26,415 nucleotides of DNA from Hyphochytrium catenoides (GCA_900088475.1 FLMG01002936.1:1-26415); one strand, 5' to 3'; positions 8,972-18,911 are shown, counted from the first letter of the stretch. Notes: generated by a model from the letters alone, not told the origin. Program-made: numbers and translations.

Positions 8972-9776
8972 CCATTTTGAGGCCCTACAAACTCCAATAG
9001 GCTTACTGAAAGCTGTTATACGCTTGTCTGCAACCTAGCTGCTTCGACAGAGGAATGCTTTAAAAGTGACTCTTACGGACAACAGAAAGCCGATGAAAAA
9101 GCTTCAGAAAACTGGGAGACAAAGCTTCAGTTTGAAAGCAAGGGAAAAGCTGCAGAATGTGAGACGCCGTCACAGAGACTACGGGAGTGAAACAGAGCAG
9201 GTCAAGAGATATCAAGAAGCAGTACATTTCTAGGTAAAGCGTGAGATTCAGATCGAAACAGAAGCGAAAAAGTGGTGGAACTGAAAGATTCAGCACTTTC
9301 ATGTGAAAGAATCAGCCTTATATACTCGCTGTATACCGTTGTGAAAGCTTCAGAAGGTAAAGAACCTTTCGTGAAGCTTTTCCAGAAATCACCTTCAGAA
9401 ATCACCCCAAAAATCGATGTTGTCAGTTCTGAAGATTCCTGTCTGATGAAGCAGAGATTTCGCATTGAACTCTATTGCAAGAAGCTGCAAGGGAAGCGAG
9501 GAAACTCTGCGGCTGCTACTTCCAAGAGGCCTGTCTATCTAGAGGCCCATCATCCTTAGCGTCAAAGACCGCTTTCACACGCAATAATCTCTGTTTGGCA
9601 CTCGTATGCCAGGTGTTTGAGTGGGGCCAGAAGTAGGGCTAATGAGTAGACGATAGACAAGGCTTGTCCTGTCGGCGGTCGCCCATAAAGCCTCAGTTAA
9701 GTTGGGTCTTTGGGACCTTGAGACCTCATCTAACATCAACAAAACCTCACAAGTCGCCACTCCTTCATCCTGAGCC
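8972..9776. promoter_or_regulatory. Divergent promoter gap with repeated AGCTTCAG-type motif
   Basis: About 800 bp between divergent starts of the ubiquitin-like gene (minus) and the CIR1-like gene (plus). Between about 9093 and 9460 a short A/G-rich motif recurs: GCTTCAGAAA at 9101, AAAGCTTCAG at 9121, GATTCAG at 9245, GAAAGATTCAG at 9283, GTGAAAGCTTCAGAAGG at 9341, GTGAAGCTTT at 9371 and CTTCAGAAATCACC at 9393. The core CTGAAGCTTCAG is palindromic, so both strands carry it. This resembles a multi-site binding array more than a tandem repeat. The ORFs read through it (9060-9559) are by-products of the motif. Confidence 0.45.
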
Positions 9777-11446
9777 ATGGGAGGTATTGGGAAGTTCTTG
9801 AATCTGAAAGGATGGCACCCATCGAACAAAGCCAACCAAAAAAAGATCTGGATAGCCGAACAGAAGGCCAAGCAAAGGGAGAAAGAAGAGAAAGAAGCAG
9901 CAGCACAGGTGCAGAAGGAGCTGGAGCTGTACAAGTACAAACAGATAGCCGCCGCGTCTGGAGAAGAATCGATCGTCACGGCAATCGATAAGTCAGCACT
10001 TAGCTTTCTCTACGCTCCGCCTCCAGGTCTAGACAAGCCAGAGAACAAGACTGAATCCGCTGGAGCAGAAGGTGAACTTGTTGTTATGTCGCTTTCTCGT
10101 ACACAGCGCGAGAGTCCAGTCTCTGCTTCCTCATCTCGTCTAGTTGTTCGTTCGTCGTGTCTACCTCTCTCTGTGCCTTGACGTGTTTCTCCAGCGGACG
10201 TGCTGATCATCTTTACTTGCAGATGAGGCAGTCAAAGCCTTCAAGGCCAAGATCTCTGGGAAGGATTCCTTGCGAAAGCTTGAGAAGGTAAAAGTGAGGG
10301 CAGCATCTAGAAGAGCATCTAGTCGTCGTCTTTGGTTGACATTGGCGTGGAGGTCGCCTCCCCCTCAACCTCTTCTTCCGTCGCGATGGGTACCGCCTCA
10401 TCTGCATGATCTCTTGCAGGCTCTGCTATTATCTATGAGCTCACTGGGTACTATTTCTGCTCCTCGCTTTCCGTCCACTCCATCCTTGCGTCTTTTCGTT
10501 TCGTTTGGCGGCTCCTTTATAACTTTGTCATGGCAGGCAGAGACTCAGCACACCGTCTTTCGTTCTCTTGTTTGACGCTATAGGAAGCAGGTATCCGCCC
10601 GCGGGATAACCTCACGATCCAGGAACAAGTAGAACGCTTTCCCTTTCTGAAGGATGCACCTGTGGAGGGCTCCTTCACCGCAGATCTCAAGGTCAACTTC
10701 AAGCCAATGGGTGTGCAGATTAGGAACGTCAAGTGCCTACGCTGCGGTCAATGGGGCCATCAGTCCGGAGACCGAGAGTGCACGCTGAAGGACTTTAACC
10801 CGAACGATGCAGCTAGGTGAGTCATAGGCTAAAAGAGAAGCCTTGATAGGAGACGTGACAGGTCAGATAATGAGGATCCACGAGGCTACCGAGAAAACTG
10901 ATAGCATTGCAACCGAGACCAGCAGAGAAGACTGCGGAAAAAGAGGGTAGATGGGGCAGGCTCTGCACCTCGGCTGTGCACGGCAAGAGAGAGAAGGTTG
11001 TCCGTGTTTATTTCTGTCGCTTATCACCCTCTTCTCTTCCTCATTGTCTACGCAGACAAGCCCGAGAAGACCCTCTTCGGCTCATACAAGAGGCTGGAGG
11101 CAGTCTTGACGTCAAGCAGAAGTTGGTGCTAAACAGAGCTTCGCTACCCTCAGAAATGTGTCAGAATGTAAACACAGAGGCGTACCCGATACTCATGTCG
11201 GAGGGAGACGAAGAGGAGGAAGATCCTGAGAAGGAGTTTCTCTCCTCTCTGTCCCGAAAGGAGAAGAAGTTGCTGCTCAAGAAGCTTATGAAGGAGGAGC
11301 AGGGCGCGGAAGAGAGAGACGCAAAGGACGAGAAGNNNNNNNNNNNNNNNNNNNNNNNNNNNNNNNNNNNNNNNNNNNNNNNNNNNNNNNNNNNNNNNNN
11401 NNNNGAAGACACTCTTACGATAGCTCTTGAGGAAGAAATGGGATAG
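9777..11446 (+). CDS. CIR1: CIR1-like protein (N-terminal CIR domain, zinc knuckle)
   Basis: Homologue of CIR1 (co-repressor interacting with RBPJ), a nuclear protein linked in animals to transcriptional repression and splicing. Exons 9777-10071, 10223-10287, 10584-10816 and 11056-11446 join in phase. With the drawn gap length this gives 327 aa. The start has FLNLKGWHPSNKANQKKIW followed by AEQK, the CIR N-terminal block (human: DFHPASKSNIKKVWMAEQK). YAPPPG follows at about residue 80. MGVQIRNVKCLRCGQWGH with DREC is the CX2CX4HX6C zinc knuckle (C171, C174, H179, C186). SEGDEEEEDPEKEFLSSLS and KLLLKKL match the human 'SEGEEDPEVEFLKSL..KLLRKL' segment. Human CIR1 continues into long lysine runs. 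Here the same place is an assembly gap, followed by 13 codons and a TAG. Confidence 0.9.
11336..11404. other. Assembly gap (69 N) inside the CIR1-like last exon
   Basis: Sixty-nine undetermined bases between a Lys/Glu-rich coding stretch and a short continuation ending in TAG at 11446. The frame stays open only if the true length is a multiple of three. In this family the region is low-complexity and lysine-rich, a likely reason for the gap. Confidence 0.9.
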
Positions 11447-11564
11447 CCGAGAGAGAGAGCACACTTTGCTCTGACTGGTCTTGAATGTCTCAACTGTTAT
11501 TGTCTGCGGAAAGGCTTCTTCCGGGGAAGCAGTCGGAGCGATTGGCGGACAATCTCAATGGAGA

Positions 11565-14297
11565 CTAGATAGGAAGAGAGAACATAGACGTCATTAGTGT
11601 GGCTGCCTCTCTCTCCATCTCTTCAAAATCTCCATGGGCTGGGGCCATCAACAAGGAGATCGTACCTGGGCCATCTTCTTCTTCTTTGAAACAGGGAACC
11701 GAAGGAGCTCCTTCTGGCAGCATTCTCTCTGTCTCCTCTTCCGTCTCCGCCCTGAAGGTAGAAGGGCCGCCGTCATTGGATGCATAGTCTTCTGTCTCGT
11801 CCTGATGGGAGACCATGGTGCTCTGGCCCTCAAAAGATAGCCGAGGAGGGCTCCCGTCCGAAGACTGTCCGAGAGGGTTTGAGTCCAAATTTTCCATGTT
11901 GCGGAGGATCTGAGACGGAGGCAGAAGGAGAAAGGCTTTAGACGTTCCACCAGAGGTAAAGGAGAGATAAGTTAAGAGTATTTAGAAGAGCATTGGCCGA
12001 AGGAAGCCAATGAGAAAGATAGAGGAGTAAGAGGCAGGCATAAGGGTCAACCCTAAAGCCAGACAGAGAGAGACAGAGAGAGGATGGTGCATTGAGTGAG
12101 ACCAGCGCACGCACAGCCCACATGTTTGAGAGAGATCGGGACCTCATTAGAGAGTAGCTAAGGGTATTATCTTATAGAATCACCTGCTTCCGTGCCAGGG
12201 AGAGTCTCTCTTTCCACGTCATAGCTCTATTAAATAGGGTTTCTGGTCCTCTGACTTCAGATGTCTCTCGCGGATAAGAGACCTCACTCCGTCCCTCGCC
12301 CACTTCCCTCGATCTCTCTGCCTTCTTTGTATATGGCTGCAAAGGTGTCTGCACGCGTTCTTGTCTGACATGGAGAGAGAGAGAAGTTCCTAAAAATAGT
12401 ATACACAGGTGTGCAGCAGCCAACACGAGAAGCCCTTACGTTCTTTGACGGTCTGTCTCCTCTTCTCTCTCTTGTGCATCTCTGTCCTTGATAGTGGAGA
12501 GCTCTGCAAGGATTTGGCTCAGGAGGCTGGAGGCGGAGAGAGAGAGTATTAGAGAAAGAGCAATGGTTCAACAGCTAATAAGCCTCAATATCTCTCTTCT
12601 GAGCCAGAATGAAAGCCCTCTATTCTTGGCAGTTTCTCTCTTCTCTCCGCTATCTCAGCAGCTCCTCTACATCTTTCTTTCGGACCTATGTAGGGAAGTC
12701 TCTGCCTCTATCGCCTCTATCCTTGAGGATGGTCGACTTCCTACAGCTCGCGGTACTGTTGGGGCGCCGTGCTTCAAACTTCAGCGGAGGATGATGTCGT
12801 AAGAGAGATAAATAAAGGGAAAGCCAACCCACAAGACATCAACAAAGAAGAGGTAGCCAAGGGCAGTGGAGGGGCATTGGTTGGGAGAGGACAACGTAGA
12901 CAAAGAGAGCAAGTGAGAGAGAGCGAGAGAGAGAAGGTTGCGAGCGCGAGGCAGACACGCTGGAAGAAAGAAAGAGAGAGCCAGAGAGAAGTGGGAAGAG
13001 CACTTACAAGCTCTTCACTTCTTCAGCATCCCTTTCCTCTATCAGATCATGAAGCTCGATCCTCTTGTCTAATACGCTGCCATTCATAAAGTCACATTCC
13101 CTCTTACAGCTTTAATTGCAGATAGATGCGAATAATGGATGAAGATAAGAGAGAGAGAGAGAAAGGAAGAGGTGACAAAAAGAGAGAGAAAAATGAAGAG
13201 AGCCCGTCGTACACGGAGAGATGCCTTGAGCACCGCGCACATGTAAGGAAAGCAATGAATCTTCCTCATATTAACTACCTGTCAGGAGTTCCGTCTGCTG
13301 GCACGAGTCGGAGCCAGATCCCGAGAAGGACGACCATCGTAGAAGGAGGAAGGAAGAGTGAGACGTCTGAGTGTGGCGGTCAGCTGAGAGAGAGATCCTC
13401 CTACCTTTCCCAGTGCTTGGTTGCCTGGCAGCCGCTGTGAAGAAGAGAGGCGGGGGATGATGCAGCTCCTCCATCTCCTCTCTTAGTAGCTGCGATATAT
13501 CAGTGGAGGCCAACCTCTTCTCTCCTCTCTTCATCGTTTCTCTCTCACGCATCTGGTCTTTCTTAGGATTCCTCTCTTCTGTTCTATGGCTTTGTATCTT
13601 CGGAGGCTGAGCCGGAGCAGGGACAGGACTTGGATGGGGTGATGGCCTCGGCTTACTCGCTGGCAGCTGTCGTTTGCGGGCGATCGGGGATCGCTCACTC
13701 TTGGGCTTGTTCTTTTCCCGTGACTTGGACTCTGTGCGCCATCTTTCTCTCTCTTTGGCTGCTTCTTGTTCTTGCTTCTCAATAGCCTTCGCCTTTCTCT
13801 TAGCAGGACCTGTCGATATAGACTTGCGGGACGAGATAATAGTCTGTCTCTTAGGTTTCTCTGTCTCGCTTTCCGACTGTCCTCCGCTATTCGCCTTCAT
13901 ATTCCGGAAGAGGTTGAGACTCTGAAAGGTGGTCCTTCCCTGACTTCTCGTCCCTCTCTTCTCTCTCTCCGATTGTTTGGACTCTCTTGAAGTCTCCAGT
14001 TTATCTCCTAAGGATTGGCCGCTACTCTCTCTCTCTTCGCTCTCTCTCAAGGCCAATCTGTCGGAGTTGGCACTGCTCTCTTCCACGAGCGATGGAACAC
14101 CTCTCATCGTCGTTTCTTCGTTTGGTTTCTTCTCACTCTCGATAGACAAAGAGAGGCCAGTTTTGAGAGGAATACGATTGGCATCTGTGCACCCTTGAGA
14201 GCTAAATGCTTCGCCTCCAGCAGCCCGTGGACTGTTTGGCTGTACCATGCAGCGGGCGCTTTGTGAGATCAGAGAGAGAGACAGAGAGCGAGAGAGC

Positions 14298-14331
<34 letters not shown>

Positions 14332-14980
14332 CAGAGAGAGAGAGAGAGCAGCCCAACGCCAGCCCAACGAAAAGAAAGAGCGATTGGCTCCATGCCCGCA
14401 AGACTTGAACAAGCAATAAAATAAGCAGAAGGCCTTCAGGCCAGACCAGGGATCTGACAGGAAGTAGTAACAAGTACTACGCTGACAAAGGAGAGGAAGA
14501 GAGAGAGACGTCAAAACGCCAGCTGCTACCTGTTTGAGATGCGACCCTAGTGCTCCTAAAGAGGAGAGAGACACGATGAGAGATATCCTTCCTATACATT
14601 CACCTCCCGGAGCCATCAGCGGTAGAGAGCGCTTTTCACGGCCCCAAAGAGATGGAGGCAAAGCCGGAAGCTCCTAGAAGAGAGAGAGAGCATGCTCAGC
14701 GTTTTTAACCCCGGAAGTCTTCCCACACCCGAGCTGTGCTCTCTCTCGTTCTCTTTCTACCTTAATGCAAGGCCCTGAAGACCTCTAGAGGACTAAGTTA
14801 TGCGCTTCGCAGCCCATCTGCCTAGCTTCTCCTTTGCCCTCTGTCCGGTTTTAGCTCTCGTTCCACTTCTTCTCTCTCTCTCTCTCCTGCCCCATCGCGC
14901 CTTCCTTCCTTCCCTCTCAGCTCTATCTTCTGAGAGCTAAGCGCACAGCCTCAGGGAAGTCACCTAATTCCATTATGGAG

Positions 14981-15023
<43 letters not shown>

Positions 15024-16363
15024 TCTCTCATACCTCTGCTGCGAAGCTGCTCATTTCGTAGCAGCAGCATCCTTCCAGAGCTGGGAAACAAAAGATGTCA
15101 TCTTCCTGTTTCAACCGGACCTGCTTTCCTCTTTCTATCTCTTCCCTTTCCCCGCTGGCTGGGAAGGAGACAAGCATCATAGCGAGAGGAGAAGGGCTGC
15201 TCCTGAGCGTGTGGTGGAGGATGTGGGCGTTGTATTCAAAGATGCAAGACTTCCCTCGTAAAATTGGAACCATCTCTTCGCCATTCTCTGTCTCTCCCTT
15301 CTCTCCTTCTTCTCCATGCGTATCTAGAACATCTTCTCTCTTGTCCTCTTTCTCTTTCCTCTCTTCCTCTATCTCTCCCTGTTCCCGGTGCTTATGGCTT
15401 CTCTCTTGCTTCGCGGCATCCCTCGCTGCGTGGACATGGAAGAGAAGCACAATCTTAATCTCTATTGGAGAGAAGAGGAACTGTCAACAGAGGAGAGATT
15501 GAAGAGAACGATGAGCGAGGGAAAGAGGAGGAAGAGAAAGAGACGAGAGAGAGAGAGACAAAAAGGGAGAAAGCTGGGTTGCGCGGAAGAGAGCAACAAA
15601 CTTGGAGCAAGGAAGGCAGCAGGTGGACAGAAGAAGAGGTGAATGACCGACCGAGAGAGAGAGAAGAAGAGAAAGAGCTCGGAGGAAAGAGGGGAAGAAG
15701 AGGCGCTTACCTGGAAGAAAAGAGTTCAGTGTAGGAAGCTTGCCTGTCACGTCAATTTGCAACGGAGGGAAGTCCAGAAACTGAAAGACAAAGCTTCTTT
15801 GACGGCTGTCTTCCTCATCCACATCCGTTCCTGTCTCTAACTTTCTTTCCTAGAAGTCACCACGGCGATAGCAGGTGTTAAGGATTTGTAGAGAGCAGCT
15901 AAGAGAGAAGAAGCACAGAGAGGACAAGCGAGAAGAAAAAGAGAGATAGAAGGGGGAAGGAAGAAAGAGCGAGGGATTCGGAGAGAGAAATAGGAGAGAA
16001 GAGAATATCGCGTCTTAGAACGTAGCCTTTTGTGACCTTCTCGTGCTGCTCTAGGTTCTTTCAGAGAAAAGAGATTTGCAAAGAGAGAGAGGGTACGAGA
16101 GAGAGAGAAAAGAATAAAACAGAGAGAGAGAGAGAGAGANNAAAGAAGAAAGAGAGGGAGAGAGACTCTGTCACCTTTCTCCTTCCCGTTGGGTCGAAGC
16201 TCTCAATGAAGACTTCAAGTTTGAATGTCGAGGAGGGAGGAGAGAATAGTTCCAGAGGAAAAGTAGAGGACTGAACTCCTTCTCTCTCTCTCTGTCCTCC
16301 TGGGTCCTGTCTCTCTTCACTTCCTCTGTCTCGCACTTTCCCTTCCTCTGTCGCCTCCATCAT
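11565..16363 (-). CDS. Large unrecognised charged coiled-coil protein, about 13 exons
   Basis: No family recognised. Minus-strand exons chain in consistent phase: 16363-16175 (a 5' extension is likely, see separate entry), 16057-16037, 15849-15711, 15461-15034, 14673-14604, 14555-14530, 14239-13405, 13294-13279, 13076-13008, 12778-12686, 12526-12440, 12364-12184 and 11909-11565 (TAG). The total is 832 aa from M16363. Residues about 34-235 look globular and beta-rich (STFKLEVFIESFDPTGR, FVFQFLDFPPLQIDV, EIKIVLLFHVHAARD, KSCIFEYNAHILHH), possibly C2-like, but I cannot name it. Residues 292-569 are Ser/Arg/Lys-rich and disordered, with a PSPHPSPVPAPAQPP run. Residues 575-720 are helical and coiled-coil-like (VLDKRIELHDLIEERDAEEV, SLLSQILAELSTIKDRD). 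The last 114 residues are acidic. An optional 15-nt exon (12157-12143, LLSNE) also fits in frame. Introns at 15033-14674 and 14529-14240 may hide further exons. Confidence 0.6.
12143..12157 (-). other. Possible 15-nt alternative microexon (LLSNE)
   Basis: Between the exons ending at 12184 and starting at 11909 on the minus strand, the string after ACCCTTAG and before GTCCCG is 15 nt, phase 0 on both sides. It would insert LLSNE between RKQ and ILRNMENL, continuing the helix. The neighbours also join directly in frame. The donor is weak, so this may be alternative or chance. Confidence 0.25.
14262..14351. repeat. (GA)n/(CT)n microsatellite in an intron
   Basis: Nearly pure GAGA array with occasional C on the plus strand. 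On the minus (sense) strand it is a CT-rich tract just upstream of the acceptor preceding the 14239 exon, so it probably serves as that acceptor's polypyrimidine tract. It causes Ser-Leu and Arg-Glu repeat reading frames that are not genes. Confidence 0.8.
14982..15022. repeat. (CT)n microsatellite
   Basis: Uninterrupted CT dinucleotides on the plus strand. It lies in the intron after the minus-strand exon 15461-15034, where the sense strand is therefore GA-rich, the opposite polarity to the arrays that precede acceptors in the same gene. Confidence 0.85.
16081..16163. repeat. (GA)n microsatellite with two undetermined bases
   Basis: GAGA array on the plus strand with NN at 16140-16141, in the intron between minus-strand exons 16367-16175 and 16057-16037. 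The Ns suggest the assembler could not fix the repeat length. Confidence 0.8.
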
Positions 16364-16548
16364 CCTGCTGAGAGAAGAGAGTTTGTCTCTCTTACTAGAC
16401 CTCTCACGGGTGTCTCTCCTTCATCATCACTGTCTCTTCTCCTCTCACAAGCTCCTTTTCTATTTCTTCTCTTCCTCTACCTCCATTGATCTACTCCTTC
16501 CGCCCAGAGGACTCACTTTTGATCACCAAGGAAAGGAAAATCTTCATT
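16364..16548 (-). other. Probable 5' exons of the large coiled-coil gene
   Basis: Upstream of M16363 the minus strand has a CTCTCAGCAG tandem (NAGNAG) acceptor, so the 16363 exon may be internal. It joins in phase 2 to a block ending at 16408 before a GTGAGAG donor (EEIEKELVRGEETVMMKERH). Above that, after a strong pyrimidine tract and CTACAG, an ATG at 16547 opens MKIFLSLVIK, followed by a GTGAGT donor. Joining these last two needs an unusually short intron of about 36 nt or an unseen exon, so the true start is unresolved. Confidence 0.35.
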
Positions 16549-16599
16549 CTGTAGGAGCCAAGAGGTAGCAACAGCAGAGAAGACAGGAGAGAAAGAGCA

Positions 16600-16933
16600 A
16601 GGCAAGAGAGAGAGAGAGTGCTTGGAGAAGAGAGAGTGGGGAAAACCAAGGAGTGAGAGAAGTGAATCGGAGAGACACTGAGTGTTTAAAAGGGAAAGGG
16701 AGAGAGAAGAGCAGAAGGCGGAAAGGAGGCAAAAGAGAGAGGGAGAGGGAGTGAAGAGGCAAGGGCACTGAACGAAGAAGACACAGACGAAAGGTAATAG
16801 CAGGGCCCGAGAGACAAAGGGAGAGCGAGAGAGCGAGAGAGAGCGAGAGAGCGAGAGAGCGAGAGAGAGCGAGAGAGAGTGAGAGAGTGAGAGCGAGAGA
16901 GCGAGAGTGAGCGAGAGAGAGTGAGCGAGAGAA

Positions 16934-17013
<80 letters not shown>

Positions 17014-17030
17014 GGAGAGAGAGAGAGGCA
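16600..17030. repeat. Long GA-rich array with GAGAGC/GAGAGT variants
   Basis: About 430 bp of imperfect GA dinucleotides. The section 16805-16935 has ordered variants (GAGAGC, GAGAGT, GTGAGC). The section 16935-17030 is almost pure GA with some AAAG and GGGAG units. On the minus strand it is CT-rich and lies upstream of the acceptor at 16550-16549. All three minus frames read as Leu-Ser repeats, which are not protein genes. Confidence 0.85.
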
Positions 17031-18006
17031 AACACTGCCAGGACTATCATCAAAGATTCGAAAGGCCAAACTCCTAGAAGGTGTTACGTATACGCGCTGA
17101 GCGGCACTATTATTGATGTTACCTTTCGTTACTATAGGATATGAGGAGGACAGCATGGTCTGTAGTAGTAGTAAGAAATATCTCAGGGGGAGGACGTTGA
17201 TGGCCTCGTTCTTCTTTTCCTCCAGCAGCTCACTATTGTCAATCGTCTTCTTAGTCTATTGCTTTCCCTCTCTTTCTTCTTCTATCGTTGTCCTCATCTT
17301 CATCAGTCCTCAGGTCCTTCCCTCTTCACTTCTTCTTTGGGTTCCTTCGTCTCCTCTAAGTCAACGCCTTGATATTATCTCAGTTATCCCAGTGTTTGGG
17401 GCAAAATGACGGCATAATAGTGCTGCTCCTTCTTTCTGAGTCATTGGATGGAGGATAGTATAAAAGAGTAGTTACTATTAGGATTAACTTCTTTCTCACC
17501 ATCCAAGTCCATCCAAGCGGAGCCGCGTGAGCTTCAGGTCCATCCGTTCCTTTTCTTTGTCTAAGACGTGTATGGAAGGAAGAGGGACTATCTTAGAGGA
17601 CTTTGGCAGTTGTTGTTGTCCTTGTCTCTTCTACTACTACTACTTATTCTTCGGTTCCGTTTCTCTCGTCATTGTCTATCGTCCATCATCCTCTCCCTTG
17701 ATACTTCGTCGTCTTCCCCTTTCTCATGTCGAGACGGAGGAAGAGAGAAGCCTAGTGGTAGTTGGACTGTTTGCGACTAGGGCACTAGAAGACGGGATAG
17801 ACTTTTTTGACCTTCTACATATAGCAAACGGGCCTTATAACTACTAGCACGAGCTGATCATCCTGGGATAGGTTGTTTGACTATATAGTCAAAGCGCTGT
17901 CCTTATTCCTTCTCCCTTCTTTCTTACTTGGTTATCTTTATCAGCGTCTATAAATCTCTTCTTGCCTTGGTCTTTGGGAACCTACTCATCATAGAAGAAC
18001 TCGGTG

Positions 18007-18156
18007 ATGGCTGGCGGAGGAGTGACCAAGCCTCTTAAACAGAGGTCAGAAGTCCATGTAACAGACGAGGACCTGATTCGGATAGGACGGGGAGGATCTT
18101 TGAAGCCTTATTACATATGGGCGATGATGAGAGACGACACAACCGAGTCTTCCTAG
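18007..18156 (+). CDS. Possible small protein or first exon, 49 aa
   Basis: An ATG-to-TAG frame of 49 residues: MAGGGVTKPLKQRSEVHVTD followed by EDLIRIGRGGSLKPYY and an acidic end. The composition (charged, balanced, no low complexity) is more protein-like than anything nearby. No family is recognised and no splice donor was found inside it, so it may be a small ORF or chance. Confidence 0.25.
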   Translation: MAGGGVTKPLKQRSEVHVTDEDLIRIGRGGSLKPYYIWAMMRDDTTESS

Positions 18157-18806
18157 GAGGAAGCTAGACAGAATTACGTCCCCGAAGATCAGCAAGAAGG
18201 ATTATAGTCTTATTACTCGCGTTCCATGCAGGAACTAAGAGTGAGGATGGCAACAGTCAGCAAAAGCCAGCTTTTGGCTTCCAAACCACCTTTCAGCGCT
18301 AGTAGGAAAGCGCTATTCCCGCGACTTTTATTAGGTGGTGAGGAGAGCCACCTTGCAAACCATTCAAGCAACGAAATAAAACTTCTCGCTGTGGCACCTG
18401 TTCACAACCATCTCTTTGTGGCTGTCTCACTACTATGTAGCCAAAGATCAGGGAGTTGTGCGAGCTAAGTCAGGGTCGGCTGCGGATGATGGTGGTCGGT
18501 CACCAACTCTTGTTGAACTGGCCATCTTTAGAAGCAGCAGCACTTTGTAGCAAAGCTACTTCTTAGTTTCCAAGTACTGACCTCTTCTTACGAACTAGCA
18601 GAAAATTGTGGAACACCACCTGGAGCATCATAACAAAGAAGAAAGAGCTCCGTCTCCGTCACACAGAAGGGAATGCAAGGCATCATCCATCGTCGTCTGG
18701 CCATCTGCAGGCGCTGCGTGAAGCCCCAAAAAGATTTGTCGCAGATTGCCAACGAAGATTCATCGGCCTTTTTCAGTCCCGAATATAGCTATCACGTATC
18801 GCTAAT

Positions 18807-18911
18807 ATGGCTAGCCCCCCTCCTGACGATATGCTTCTTGATCCGTATGGTTATATCGAGAGTAAGAACAGTTGAGAGCCTATCATTTCTGATTCTACAG
18901 CATACGCTACA
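18807..18911 (+). pseudogene. Gene-start fragment MASPPPDDMLLDPYGYIE
   Basis: An ATG opens MASPPPDDMLLDPYGYIE, a convincing N-terminus, up to a GTAAGA donor at 18862 (phase 1). After GATTCTACAG, an 11-nt block before a perfect GTAAGT donor (18901-18911) would continue in frame as TYAT. A 'DPYG' motif near the start occurs in some TBC (Rab-GAP) proteins such as GRTP1, but no TBC domain follows before the next gene. It is either the 5' end of a decayed gene, a gene of tiny exons I cannot follow, or chance. Confidence 0.25.

Noticed and set aside
9093-9360. Heat-shock elements (nGAAnnTTCnnGAAn)
   Set aside because: GAA and TTC units are spaced by three bases in GAAAGCTTC-type copies, not the canonical two, so the arrays do not fit HSE spacing.
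9060-9559. Plus and minus ORFs between the ubiquitin-like and CIR1-like genes
   Set aside because: Composition is driven by the repeated GAAAGCTTCAG motif. There is no splice logic and no family.
10907-11055. Upstream part of the plus ORF 10907-11446
   Set aside because: It is intron sequence before the CTACGCAG acceptor. The CIR1-like exon starts at 11056.
13271-13404. C-terminal end of the same ORF (SADRHTQTSHSSFLLLRW...)
   Set aside because: It follows a good GTAGGA donor at 13404. Downstream exons join in phase from 13405, so this is read-through into intron, apart from the 16-nt exon at 13294-13279.
14240-14473. N-terminal part of the 400-aa minus-strand ORF (LSLSLS and upstream)
   Set aside because: Repeat-derived and before the likely acceptor at 14241-14240. 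Only 14239-13405 is kept as exon.
16513-17156. Three overlapping minus-strand Leu-Ser-rich ORFs of 156-172 aa
   Set aside because: They are translations of the GA/CT dinucleotide array in all frames. Only the short NEDFPFL/MKIFLSL end near 16548 has splice support.
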